DNA of 54,735 nucleotides from Ophiostoma sp. CBS 140.51. Its lineage: Eukaryota; Ascomycota; Sordariomycetes; Ophiostomatales; Ophiostomataceae. The translations under genes and the position numbers were made by a program. Positions 29,790 to 40,652 of the stretch are shown here, piece after piece; position 1 is the first letter of the stretch, and each line of letters opens with the position of its first letter. The stretch covers positions 1 through 54,735 of the forward strand of contig JANSLP010000228.1 in the NCBI GenBank assembly GCA_029298735.1. Direction: 5' to 3'. Below the pieces are notes generated by a model, which was given only the letters and a program-made list of their open reading frames with translations, ran no database searches and was not told where the DNA came from.

Positions 29790-30647
29790 ATGCCTTCGTT
29801 CATGAGCTCGGCGATCTCTACGATCACCTTCTCCTCCGTTGGCTCCACGTCTGAGGACGGGTACAACTTTGTCAACTCTAGGGAGTTCAGAAACCGCCTC
29901 AACTCTAACAGCGAGTACGACAACACCGCCTTTGCTCGCATCTACGACTACTACACCCGCGTACGTGACTATGAGGTACACATGCAAGGGATCAGGGACC
30001 TCAACACGAAGATTAAGGCAGGCCCGCCCCGTGACCTGTCTCGTGCCGAGCGCTGCCAATACACAGTCGACCTCCACAACCAAAAGGCCGAAGAGGTCGA
30101 CTTGCATCGCTACTACCGCCGCGCGCGCCAGGGCAAGAAGGTCCAAGAGATCCCAGCCGCCGCACGTGATGTGCGCATCGACGTGTTCTCGACCCAATCC
30201 TATGGCCCCGAGGTCTGGGGCGACGAGCCGCGCCCAGTGTGGAGTAAGGGTTCCCTCGACATGAAGGACTTTAGGAACGACCAAAAGACACAGTGCATTG
30301 ATATCTATGGCCGCTACTTTGACAGCATGGAGGGCATCGTGCCCGAGGCTATGGCGCCTGTGGTTGAGCCTGAGGTCTTCTTTACTAATGAGTCCGAACT
30401 CGTCGATGCTGACCCCAGTGCTGACCCCCATGACTCCCATGCCTCCACTGATGCCCCCACTGCTGAGGCAATTCATCGTGAGCACCAGCAGGCGATTGCA
30501 GAGCAAGAGCGGGAAGAAATCTGCGAGGCAATTGATAGCCTCCTCGAAGACCGCTATGGCGAGCCCTATGCAGGTGTGCAGGAACTTGAAGGTCGGCGGA
30601 ACTGGCTGCGCAATGAGGATTGGGAGGAATTGCCCCTCTGGTTTTAG
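29790..30647 (+). CDS. Unrecognised 285-aa soluble protein
   Basis: No family recognised. The start is taken at ATG 29790 (MPSFMSSAISTITFSSVGST). The frame is open for 62 codons upstream, but those are Ser/Tyr/Leu repeats from the pyrimidine tract. The protein is hydrophilic with no membrane segment or signal peptide. Residues 35-75 are Tyr/Arg/Asn-rich (YDNTAFARIYDYYTRVRDYE). A charged, probably helical part follows (LHNQKAEEVDLHRYYRRARQ), then a Trp/Pro-containing segment (YGPEVWGDEPRPVWSKGSLD). The C-terminal third has an acidic, His/Asp-rich linker and a helical end (EQEREEICEAIDSLLEDRYG, ending in EELPLWF). Codons prefer C at third positions, as in neighbouring genes, which supports it being coding. 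It may be lineage-restricted. Confidence 0.65.
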   Translation: MPSFMSSAISTITFSSVGSTSEDGYNFVNSREFRNRLNSNSEYDNTAFARIYDYYTRVRDYEVHMQGIRDLNTKIKAGPPRDLSRAERCQYTVDLHNQKAEEVDLHRYYRRARQGKKVQEIPAAARDVRIDVFSTQSYGPEVWGDEPRPVWSKGSLDMKDFRNDQKTQCIDIYGRYFDSMEGIVPEAMAPVVEPEVFFTNESELVDADPSADPHDSHASTDAPTAEAIHREHQQAIAEQEREEICEAIDSLLEDRYGEPYAGVQELEGRRNWLRNEDWEELPLWF

Positions 30648-32351
30648 GATACTGGTTTGTTATACCCGTATTTTGTTATACCCTTGTGATACCCAGTTGG
30701 ATACCCAGTTTGTTTTACGACATGGCTGGTTATTGATGATACGATAGTGTACTGATATTGTACTTTTAAAGTTGATTAACGAGAGAATAGTACTTTTGTA
30801 GTTTAGATCCATAGATCATTCTTTTTTCTTTTTTCTTTTTACCTTTTTTTTTTCTACCACTCCCATCGTAGTTTCCTAACTTGTGACTCGTGATTTGTTT
30901 TGCCCACGATACTTGCCAGTCGTACTTTCCTTATCGTGAGATGTCGTCTTTATGTTTGTGTACTTTCCTATTGTAGAAAGTGAGGGTGACACTAGCACCA
31001 TATGTTCCTTCCCCATTTGGCCAAAACAAAACAAACCACACACTGCCCCCCTTTTAGTTTCTCTACCCCTATTTTCATATGCTCTTTACTTATCCTCTAC
31101 TTACCCCTCTTTATTTTGACTTTTTGTTTTGACTTTTTGTCACGATATTTCTTTTCTCAACTATCACCATGTAAACAAACCTACACACGCATATTTCAGC
31201 GCCATTTTCTATGCACATTTTCTCCCGTTTTCGGCACATACAACCCCAGATCTCCAATGATCACCACAATACAACCCGAAAACCACACAGAGGCTATATC
31301 TCATCTATTATTTCAGCCACAAATCGTATCTATTAGATTGAAATGATTTCTGTTTTATGGTTGACAATGCAGTCCATCCACCAATTACCCACAACCATTC
31401 CCTCCCGCTTCATCCGGCCTTTCCTGTCCTTTTTCAACAACGGAGGCCGTCCCCGACTCCTACATCTCACGTGAACGGTACAAAATTCGAGAAAGACGAT
31501 AAATACAGAAAATACAGAAAAGAAGATCGATAAAGTCTAGCCAGCAATAATCGACAATCCATTATGCCCCTCCTCTCAGATCCCCTGCCCTCTCTCTGGC
31601 TGTGCCGCACTCTATGCATAAATCTACAAAGGGGGGGCGTGGCATCCTACCTCCGAGCATATTTGCCGGCCAAAAGTAGAGAAACACAGCAGCAGCGATA
31701 AATCGAGCACAAAAGTTATGGAATATGAGATCAAAGGAACAATAAAACCACAGAAGCATCGCGAAAACAAGTGAGAGTTAAACGAGAAAGAGTCTCAACA
31801 AATATAAGATGACAGCATCGTGAGCGACAGAGAAGCGCGACAAAAGAAAGCGGAGGGTAAGAATCTTGTTTATTTTGCTAGGCTAATCTACTCGATGCTG
31901 CAAATAGGACGCTCCCTTGCGGAATATTTCCAGCGGGAGCAATAACAGAAGCAAATCACGGCCATTCTAGCCCAGACCCATACGGAGGCTGGAAAGGAAA
32001 CGGAACTTTGTTGCACCCCCCCCAAAAAAGGAAAGGCAATCGATCGCCTTTCCCTGCCACTCCCCAACATATTGACAAAAGGGGAGTGAGATATACGCGT
32101 CCTCTTTTTGTAGCGAGCAGTGAGTATTGCGGTACTGCAGTTCTTTCTTTGCTACACAAATTTGTCTTCTGGTTCATTTTGTCAGATTCTTGGCTCACAG
32201 AGTTGACACCATCAACAAACTCGTTTTGGCGATCCACCACGACATCTATACACGATATTGATTTTTTCGACAGAAAATCCCTCTCCACGATCTGATTCTA
32301 CACCCACCATCGCCCAAGCCTGGCGCTTGTGGCCGGCCTCTATCCATCACC
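30648..32351. other. 1.7-kb spacer upstream of the 4-TM gene
   Basis: T-rich at 30820-30860, generally AT-rich with A-rich stretches at 31480-31880. CACGTGA lies at 31468-31474. No supported coding region or RNA. Confidence 0.5.
31468..31474 (+). promoter_or_regulatory. CACGTGA element upstream of the 4-TM gene
   Basis: TCACGTGAA, one base short of the full octamer, about 880 bases before the 4-TM protein start. It is listed as the weakest member of the motif set. Confidence 0.25.
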
Positions 32352-34460
32352 ATGTCTTCTCCTACAATATCATCAACGACGGCCATCGTCACATCATCAG
32401 AGCCAGAATCACCATCAATACCAGCACCGACGGTGGCTGCAGCCGCACGTTCCACAGTCAGAGCTTCACAACCACAACCTATACCATCTTCTTCGACACG
32501 ACGGCCACGATGGCCAAGCCGAAACGCACGTCGACGTCTCCTACCACCAATGGGCTGGTCGAAGAGTCTCAAACTTTTACATGTTCAGCAATGCTTTCTT
32601 TTAGGAGTCGCGCTGCTCGAGCTGTTGTCCGTAATTATCATCATCGTCCTCAACACTGCGGGCCAAGGGAACACACTTGATATGTCGGCCCCGGATATGT
32701 ATCTCTTAAATGTATGTTCCAACAATGGCAGTAGCCCACCAACCACACTTTACATACTAATGAGCCAGTGGACAAAAAACGTCACGTACGAGGCAAGCAG
32801 AGACAACCAGACAGAAACCTTTACACTTTACTGGTACCTCAATGGCGCGAGCATACAAAACAGAACCGGCCATTTCCAGAACCTCTTTCGCGAGCCGGGC
32901 GCCGACTTCAATTGGCGTCAAATTGACAACGAGGCTATCCATGTCATACGCCGAAGTCGACAAGAAGAACATCCGGAAGATGCACAATATTCATGTGGTA
33001 CCCAACCCACCTCACCACCAACAAACGCTACCAGCAGTAGTATCAACGGCACATTGATCACCACCAGGAGATCTGACAGCAACAGCACAGCTACTACCAG
33101 CAACACTACTAACACTACTACTACTCCTTCTACTACTGCTACCAACTGTAGACTCCCTACAGCCGACGAGGTCACTGACCCACCTCCAGCACTCAATGGC
33201 CAGCCGTCTTTTGGCCGCACCTCGTTTGCCTTCTACATTATCAACATTGCCGTTACACTACTTGTCTGGCCATTGAACCTGTTCCTGGGCGGCGGCAGAC
33301 CATGGCAGAAGCGCGGCCGCATACTTATGGCTTGTACCAAGGCCTTTGCCACAACGACCAATGCCATTGCAGCCGGACTGCTTGCCAGTGGCATGTCCTG
33401 GGTGGCCAGGCACACCACCAAGGATAACGCTTCCGCGGATTCCTTCACTGACCAAGACAATACCCCTATTATGCCCTCTACCGACTTTGCCTCCTCCTTG
33501 GCAAACAACCTCTTGACACCTCGGGCTGCACCGAATGCTACGTCGCCAGTCAATGCCACCATGCCAGCCATTAGTACCGGAACAACGGCGTCCAGTCTGG
33601 TCTGGATCTCCGTTACTAGTCAGGTGTTTGCCTGCGTCTTTTTTATAGCCGCGTGCTTACTACTATCACAACAACAACGAAGCCAAGGTGAACGGCTCGG
33701 CAGCGGCCGAGGTCGCGGCAACCGACCAAACATGCGACAGCGACCGGGATCACTACCAGTATACCGCCCTCGAGACAGCAATGCACGACGGCGCGGTGAA
33801 GATGGCGAGGAATACGAAGACCTCCCGCCGTATCAGAGAGAAGATCCTCTCGGCCGCCCACCGAGTATACCTGGATATACAATCAGCAATGGCTGTACGG
33901 TCACATATTCAAATTCACCTACGGTAGCCGACTGCATTCCGTTGCATCGCGTCACCAGCAGCGATGCATCGGCGTCGACATCCGCGTCGACATCCGCTTT
34001 GACATCGGCCTTGGCTTCAAGCTCGTCGCTCGCGCCTGTTCTCGTCGTCGACAACTCTGGCCGCCGAAGCCCGAGTCCCGACTACGAGGAGGTTGTCGGT
34101 GTCGGTGTCAGTGTTGAGCCTATGTCGCTTCTTTCCAGTGAAGGCACTGGCACTGGCACTGGCACACAGCAGCAGCACGAGCCTGTTCTCGTGACTGCAC
34201 CAGGCAGCCATGCTGGCGACGAAGAAATAGAAAACAGCAGAAACCGAGGGAGACATGATGCTTTTAGAAACGATGCTTTGGAGAGTCATATATCACACGC
34301 AGAAGCGTCTGTCAGCGAAGAGGCCTCCCCCAATATTGTGGCATCATTGGCATCATCGTCGCTGCCCACTGCACAAGCACGTCCTGCTCCACCGACCGAA
34401 ATGGTCCTGACAAACAGATCGGCATCCCCGGCGCCACCAACTCCAGAAATAAATCTATGA
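32352..34460 (+). CDS. Four-TM membrane protein with long loops and tail
   Basis: A single exon encodes 702 aa; the start has a good context (CACCATG). Residues 1-70 are Ser/Pro/Thr-rich and then basic (RRPRWPSRNARRR). Membrane segments are at about 79-100 (CFLLGVALLELLSVIIIIVL), 292-312, 326-349 and 416-438. The loop between TM1 and TM2 (about 190 residues) has several Asn-X-Ser/Thr sites, a Thr/Asn-rich run and Cys residues, so it probably faces outside. The loop between TM3 and TM4 also carries Asn-X-Ser/Thr sites. The 260-residue C-terminal tail is Ser/Gly/Arg-rich, with a PPY-like motif (DLPPYQRED), repeated SerAlaSerThr and Gly-Thr units. The topology recalls SUR7/PalI eisosome-type proteins, but no signature was certain. 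PPxY-type motifs can recruit Nedd4-family ligases or adaptors; here that is inference. Confidence 0.7.
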   Translation: MSSPTISSTTAIVTSSEPESPSIPAPTVAAAARSTVRASQPQPIPSSSTRRPRWPSRNARRRLLPPMGWSKSLKLLHVQQCFLLGVALLELLSVIIIIVLNTAGQGNTLDMSAPDMYLLNVCSNNGSSPPTTLYILMSQWTKNVTYEASRDNQTETFTLYWYLNGASIQNRTGHFQNLFREPGADFNWRQIDNEAIHVIRRSRQEEHPEDAQYSCGTQPTSPPTNATSSSINGTLITTRRSDSNSTATTSNTTNTTTTPSTTATNCRLPTADEVTDPPPALNGQPSFGRTSFAFYIINIAVTLLVWPLNLFLGGGRPWQKRGRILMACTKAFATTTNAIAAGLLASGMSWVARHTTKDNASADSFTDQDNTPIMPSTDFASSLANNLLTPRAAPNATSPVNATMPAISTGTTASSLVWISVTSQVFACVFFIAACLLLSQQQRSQGERLGSGRGRGNRPNMRQRPGSLPVYRPRDSNARRRGEDGEEYEDLPPYQREDPLGRPPSIPGYTISNGCTVTYSNSPTVADCIPLHRVTSSDASASTSASTSALTSALASSSSLAPVLVVDNSGRRSPSPDYEEVVGVGVSVEPMSLLSSEGTGTGTGTQQQHEPVLVTAPGSHAGDEEIENSRNRGRHDAFRNDALESHISHAEASVSEEASPNIVASLASSSLPTAQARPAPPTEMVLTNRSASPAPPTPEINL

Positions 34461-35050
34461 CGGTAAATTTTTGTGCCAACAGGAGTGGCGTGTTTCTAGA
34501 ATAAATCTTAACGATGACACGATGTTCTTTTTTAATATATTTTTATCATTGTTCTGTATTTTTTTTAAACATGTATTTTTGGGATATACAATATCCATTT
34601 TTTTTAGCTTGTTTGTTTTGTTTTTGTTTTGACTTGTTATTTTCAGTATTAGCTAGACATGACCGGCGTTGGGGCCAAATTCGCGTCTAAGTCAAGTCAG
34701 CAACACTATCCATATGATACATAACAGTCAGAAATTATGTAAATGGAGTCAAAAAATACAAGATACAAGCTTCCATATCAAAATAGTACGTATTATTAAA
34801 TATTGTTCATTGCTTCTAGTGTGTCTATAAGTCTATATTGAAAAAAAAGACGGAAGAAAACAAACCAAGAACCCATCAAATAAATCAACAAATATAATCG
34901 TACATTGGGTATCTCCTTTTTTTGGGTCGCTCGCTCGTTGTTGTCGTTAAGTTGTAAAAGAAAGAAAGAAAACAAACGCCTCGCTTGCGGTCATCAAAGT
35001 AGTGATAAAATGGAAAATAAATCGAATCGAATATACTCGGTACCCGCAGT
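34461..35050. other. AT-rich convergent spacer
   Basis: 590 bases between the facing stops of the 4-TM and 7-TM genes. It is clearly AT-rich, with several T and A runs (34530-34640, 34840-34900). No gene seen. Confidence 0.55.
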
Positions 35051-36684
35051 TCAATAGCCCTGCCGTGAAGGACCGCGAGAACCCTGTCGTGATGGTCCAC
35101 GCGAACCCGGCGGCGGAGTCGGTGTAGCACCACGCAGCAGCGCGGCCCAGCCATTGTCCGAGTCCATACGGCTGTGGCGGGACATACTGCGTCCGTGGCC
35201 ATGACCGGTATCATTTGACGGGTTGCTCGTCACGACAACGCCGGACGTGTTGGACGGCAGTCGGCGGTGCTGTGGCAGCTGCTGGTCCAGTGTGGCAATG
35301 TCCTCTTCGACCACCTCAACCTCGACCGTCTTGATGATTCCGCGGGGCCAGAAGTTGGCACCATTCGGGTCTTCATCGGTGGATGCCGCTACATCGGCGC
35401 TTCTCCGATCACGGCCTGCCCGGCTCATCAACGAGGCCGACCGGTTCAGGATTGTGCGCAGTGGAGTATCGCTGTGTTTGTGCTTTGTGCTCTTGGTGTG
35501 TTTTGTCGTCTCGGTAGACCGTGTTCTTGTGTTTTGAGTAAGATTCCGCTCGCTACGGTTGCGGCGGTTTTCATCGTAGTCGCGCTCGCGGGGGCCTTCA
35601 ATAATCAACATGGAGGACCGCTTGATGGACGAGTGGCTCGAGTCGGGTCGGGACAGACCGCTTTCGCCCAAATCGCTCTCGGTGTCGTCGAAATCAAACT
35701 CTTCACGGCGAGTTGTGGTGCTGTGGACCGAGGCGGCACCCGATTCGAATGGGTTTTGTTGGCCGTTGCCACCACGGACGTTCCTGGATGCAGAGTTGGT
35801 GTTCGCGTTGGCGTTTATACGGCCACGGCGGTCCATCTGCGTGGCAGCTTGTCTCTTCCAGAAGATCGAACCCATGGGCAGCACGTTGGCGGCGACAATG
35901 CCGACATTTTGTTCGAAGATGGACAGAATCATGGCAAAAAAGGTATCAAAAGTGTAGATGCCGGGCACTGTCTGGGATGTCTTGTAGGTGCGTACTGTGG
36001 CGATGATGGCGGCCCTGAAACGTTAGGTGATGATGTTGACGATAAATGGAGGGATGACACTTACAAAAGACCGAGACTGGACAGAAAGTAGAACGGCCAT
36101 CGCATCTTTTGATGCATATCGAGATCACGCACAATCATGATGGGAAAGAGCGCGAGGAAGAGCCACCAAAAGACAGAAAAGGCGCCCTGGAAGTAGCCAA
36201 TGTTTTGCTGGACACTCGGGTCCCAGCAGACGCCGACGACGGCCGGATCCCAGAGCTTGTCGAGTGGGCGGCACTGCAGGTTGGTGGTGAGAGAAAAGGC
36301 AAAGTTGAGGACGGCCATCAACAGGATCTGGCTGCTTAGAAGGATACGCCATTGCTTGGCTGAACCGACAAGACGTAGAAAGAAGAGGTAGATCGAGATT
36401 TTGGCGAACGTTGTGCCCATCATGAACCAGGGCTGCCCGAGCCAGTCAAATTCGAGGGCATGGGCGGAGTCGACCATGGAGCTGCCCTCGATAACAGCAA
36501 AAATGGTGCCGACAAAGCTGACAACTGCGGCAACGGCGATGGAGTATTCGTCTAGGCTAAGGCGATGACTGGAGGAACGTTTTCGTAATAAAAAACGGAC
36601 GACGCAGGTTGTGAGGCCGAAGAGTTCGGTGGTGATCGAGATGGCGAGAAGGACCGGCCCTCTTGTTAAGTCGGGAGTGGCCAT
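35051..36684 (-). CDS. Seven-TM fungal rhodopsin-family membrane protein
   Basis: Two exons, 36684-36065 and 36014-35051, with a 50-nt intron (GTAAGT donor, CCTAAC branch, TTTCAG acceptor), giving 527 aa. The start at ATG 36684 (MATPDLTRGP) is chosen over a Met 34 codons upstream because the Asn/Gln-poor leader there is hydrophobic noise. Seven hydrophobic segments lie at about 9-33, 46-66, 86-105, 113-133, 162-184, 195-214 and 225-250. The conserved family block LQCRPLDKLWDPAVVGVCW with its two Cys lies between TM4 and TM5. KISIYLFFLRLVG in TM3 is also typical of the large 'integral membrane / rhodopsin-domain' family that includes Pth11-like receptors. There is no CFEM domain. The C-terminal 270 residues are a Ser/Arg-rich cytosolic tail ending in GPSRQGSRGPSRQGY. 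The ligand is unknown. Confidence 0.85.
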
Positions 36685-39260
36685 GATCGTAAAGGTTGGC
36701 GGTGTCAAGAGAGATGGGGAGGAGAGGGAGAGAAGCGTGTCGATAAGTAATGGCGACCATAAGAGGAGGATAGTTGACTGTATCAATACACAAAACGTAA
36801 GAGGAGAAGAGAATATCGAGATTCAAATGGGAGTCACGGGTCTAGGTATGACGCCGAATTATGAATATGAAATACAAGAGATAAGACCAAGAAATGAAAT
36901 AAAAGAAGAGAGAAAAGAAAAAGAAATAAGAAGGGAACAATAAACGACAAGGCTCGGGGGGTGGGGGATAGAAGAAAGAAAAGTGACAAGAGACTTGGAA
37001 CGGAAGGGACACAGCGAGGAATAAAGAGAATAGAAAAGACGGAGGGATGAGAAGGAAGAATTGAAAAACAAGAGTCCAAACTCGGTTCACACAGAATGTC
37101 CCTGAGTATGGTCCGGGTGGAGGGTGATCAAAAGGCAGGAAAATATGGAAAAATGCAAAGGAAGAAACCCGGCGTTTTGGGACAGGGACATCTTTGGTTG
37201 GTGTGAAGAAGAAGAAACACGCGGATATTTTATGTCGTCTTGGGTTTCTCTGTTTAACTTAAGTCTCTCACGAGTGAATGGTGAGTGGAGGGCATGTCGA
37301 CCGAGGTCAGAAGATGAAGAGGAGCATGCCCACAATGTTCATGTGTGAAGACTAGAACTAAAATGTGGAGGACAAACAGGGAGTCTCGAGATGAAGAGAG
37401 AAGCACAGTCTGTGTGCTCACGCCCTCCTCCTTTTCTTTTTTTGTGCATCTCGCCCATCTTGCATGTTGCCCCACACACAAGATTTAAGCATACACAGCC
37501 CTAGACAAAGATGTGCCGTTTGAAGAGGGGGAAGCCAAGATAGTTGACAGGCCAGTTCGGGGGAGACTGGTCTGGCCTGGATGGCCTCGCTCGCAAAACA
37601 AATGAAACGGGATTCCAAAGGCCGCAGAGACTACAAAAGAAAGACAGAAAGACGACGTTGACTGGCCGCGGCCCTGGGTGGCATGCCAAGGCCGGTCTCA
37701 AGTTGGGTTGAATGTCTATGTCTGTCCTGGTCAGTCTGCGTTTGTAGTGCGGCTGTTCTGCGTTGTCCTGTCATTGGTTTCTCCTCTCTTTCTTTTTTCT
37801 GTCTCTTCTTCTATTCTCCCCGCCAAGATGGTGGCTCCATGGCCGGTACGGAAGAAAGGTGATCACGGAAGAATAAGGGGGATCCGCAGTGGAGGGACAC
37901 AGCAAAGAAACAACAGAGAAGAAAGTACACAACTGGCAACGTACTTTGCAGTCCTCAGTATGATGTGATGTCATGCGCTTGGCTGTGTAAATGCAGCTGT
38001 CGTGTGTCAATGCGGGCCGCTGTGGGACATAGGTGGGCACTGTGGGACGGCGTATGTGTGGGACGCGGGCCATAAAAAGGCTTGTAAAAGGCTTGTCTGT
38101 CTCCATTGGGACAGGCGGACAGCGCTCAAGCGCTCAGGCCGGGAAACAAAGGGATGCAAAGCACTGCAATTAATGTCCTCCTGCCTTATTTTTATTGTAC
38201 GGCAGACGGTGGGCAGTCTCCGTCTTTTCTGGGGAACCACTATCCGTGGGGGTGTGAAACAAGAGGGGAGAGTTGGGGGCCGTTGGTGGCGCAGAGGACT
38301 GAAATTGGCTGTTGATGAGTCTCGAAATGCGTTCAATCAGTCTGTCGGCGTCGATTCAATCATCACATATGAACACGTACTGAGACGCTTCGGCGAGGCT
38401 GTGTTGTCAGAACCAGTGAAGAAACAATGAAAAGGCTAAAATAAAGGCACAAGGAAAAGAAATGGGAGGCTCACATGTTTGTTTTGTCAATGTAGTTTTG
38501 CAAGTTCGTTTGTTTGCTGTGCTTTTTTTGTCGTTCTGCGACATGTCGCTTTTGCGCATGAATAACAATGTTTGTGCACAGACACTTCACAAGCCTGGTG
38601 GCAGGGTGTCAAATGAATACAAAAAGTATCGTGAGTTTGGGTGAGGCGACACCGAAAGCGAGGGAGTGGTTGAAAGCGGTGTTGAAGCGAAAGCGTGTGG
38701 AAAAAGAAGGAAGTTGACTGGTATGATCGTCATTCTTTAGAAGCTTCGTGGAACAATCTGCGACGTGTGAGAAGTGGGAAAAGGGGTTGGGGGACATCAA
38801 CATTGACAAAAACAGAAGGAAAGGCCGTGCATATGACGACCGCCCTTTTCCAGTTTGAAACACAGGTCTACAATGTACAGTGTGTTCATTGAGTGCCCAT
38901 TGCAGTTTCCATTTATATCAAAGTACAAGTTTGCCTTCTCAATTCGGTCATTTAGTCACGATCGTAGTTGCCCTTTCTCTTAGATTGTCTGACATGCATT
39001 TACACTGGCACACGAACTTCGCATTGTTGCAAATTGAGTCGAAGTCATGAAAAGAGCCAATGAGAATAAGAGCCTGTTATCGCCCTTTTATTCATTCTGA
39101 TGCTAATAAATAGAAATAGTTTCATGCCATGGGTAAGCAAATAAAAGAAAACACAAAGTTATATGTACAATGATCCTGATAAATTATACTTTTTTTCAGT
39201 CCTCCCCTCACTTTGTTCGGGTCGCTTCATTTCGCTTCATCGCCTCGCTGCTTCGCTTGC
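36685..39260. other. 2.6-kb spacer, upstream of the 7-TM gene
   Basis: It lies between the start of the 7-TM gene and the stop of the thiolase gene, both read leftwards. 36830-37080 is very purine-rich on the plus strand, i.e. a CT-rich leader on the minus strand. The rest is mixed, with AT-rich parts at 38440-38640 and 38900-39200. No coding region or RNA gene supported. Confidence 0.5.
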
Positions 39261-40652
39261 TTAGAAGCGCGCCTCGACCTTGGCCTCGGTGTCGCCCAGA
39301 GCCCAGTCGCTCGCCTTGGTCTTGCTGCGCACCGACCGGGCCTGCTCGGCCGTGAAGCCCTTGGCCTGCGTAGCCGGGTTATAGCCGAGCTTGTTGAGGC
39401 GGCCGACCGTGGCGTCGTCCAGGACAGGGGCCTCCTGGCCATCGGCGCGCTTGTAGACGGCGACGACGACGGCACCGCCGAGACCCAGGTTGTGCTGCAT
39501 GGCAGCGCGGGTGTGGGGCACGGCACGGTTGTTGGCCCAGCCACGGAGGTGCCAGACGAGCTCGGCGCACTGCGCCAGACCGGTGGCACCCAGAGGGTGG
39601 CCCTTGCTGATAAGACCACCCGAGGGGTTGACGACGTAGCGGCCGCCATAGGTAATGTCGCCGCGACGGACGAGCTCGACAGCGCCACCGCGGGCGCCGC
39701 CGACACGGCCCTCGGGCAGGCCAATGGCGTCCAAAGTAACCATCTCGTTGGTCGAGAAGCAGTCGTGCAGCTCAACGACCTGGACGTCGTTGGGGGTGAC
39801 ACCGGCCTCGGTGGTGGCCTCGCGGGCGGCGCGCTGGCTCATGGCGTAGCCCATGAGGTCGACGGCGCTGCGGGAGAAGAGGGACGGGTCGTCGGTGCAC
39901 ATGGACTGGCCGGCCATGAGGACAGCCTGGCCCTTGAGGTGGGGGCGGGCATCGAGGAAGGCCTGCGACACCAGGATGGCGGCGGCGCCACCGTCCGAGG
40001 TCGGGCAGCACTGCAGTTTGGTCAAAGGCGCGTGGATGGTGGTCGAGTTGAGAATCTGGTCGCGGGTGTAGACGTCCTGGAACTGGGAGTAGGGGTTCTT
40101 GACCGAGTGCTCGTGGTTGACGCGTGCGATCTCGGCAAAGTCCTCGGGCTTGGCGCCATGCTTCTCAATGTACTCGCGGCCGGCGTTGCCAAACATTTGC
40201 GCGGCGCCGGGGGCCTTGGTCAGGCCGCGGGTGGCGCGGACCATCTCGGTGGTGGTACCCGTGGGGTTGGCACGGTCGTTGAAGAAAGTCTGGAGCGAAC
40301 CCGGCATCATCTTCTCGAAACCGACAACCATGACACAGTCGGCGCCGCCGTTGCCGATGAGGGTGCGGCCCATGTACAGGCCGGTGGAGCCGGTGGAGCA
40401 GTTGTTGTTGACGTTGTAGATGGGGATCTGGGTCATGCCGAACTGGTAGAAGACGCGCTGGCCGCAGGTGGAGTCGCCGTAGCAGTAGCAGGCGACGCCC
40501 TGGTCGACATCGTCGTAGTTGATCTGGGCATCAAGGAGAGCCTTGACACCAGCCTCGAAACCGAGCTCGGTGTAGTCGACCTTGCCGCGGGGCTTGATGA
40601 ACTTGGTCATGCCCACGCCGAGGACGTAGACGGGTGCCTTTGCCTTGACCAT
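39261..40652 (-). CDS. SCP2-type thiolase (acetyl-CoA acyltransferase family)
   Basis: Predicted 463 aa from ATG 40652 (MVKAKAPVYVLGVGMTKF). The frame is open 56 codons upstream, but that is Ser/Pro/His leader. SCP2-thiolases cleave 3-oxoacyl-CoA, including branched and sterol side chains, usually in peroxisomes. The nucleophile is Cys85 in YNVNNNCSTGSTGLYMG. The second triad block is LHDCFSTNE (His296, Cys298). The His of GHPLGATG is His352. HNLGLGGAVVVAVYKR is the C-terminal thiolase signature. There is no fused SCP2 lipid-transfer domain; in animal SCPx one follows. The last residues are ARF, a tripeptide used as a peroxisomal signal by methylotrophic-yeast alcohol oxidases (known), so peroxisomal location is likely but inferred. 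Codon use is strongly C/G-ending. Confidence 0.9.
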   Translation of the reverse strand: MVKAKAPVYVLGVGMTKFIKPRGKVDYTELGFEAGVKALLDAQINYDDVDQGVACYCYGDSTCGQRVFYQFGMTQIPIYNVNNNCSTGSTGLYMGRTLIGNGGADCVMVVGFEKMMPGSLQTFFNDRANPTGTTTEMVRATRGLTKAPGAAQMFGNAGREYIEKHGAKPEDFAEIARVNHEHSVKNPYSQFQDVYTRDQILNSTTIHAPLTKLQCCPTSDGGAAAILVSQAFLDARPHLKGQAVLMAGQSMCTDDPSLFSRSAVDLMGYAMSQRAAREATTEAGVTPNDVQVVELHDCFSTNEMVTLDAIGLPEGRVGGARGGAVELVRRGDITYGGRYVVNPSGGLISKGHPLGATGLAQCAELVWHLRGWANNRAVPHTRAAMQHNLGLGGAVVVAVYKRADGQEAPVLDDATVGRLNKLGYNPATQAKGFTAEQARSVRSKTKASDWALGDTEAKVEARF

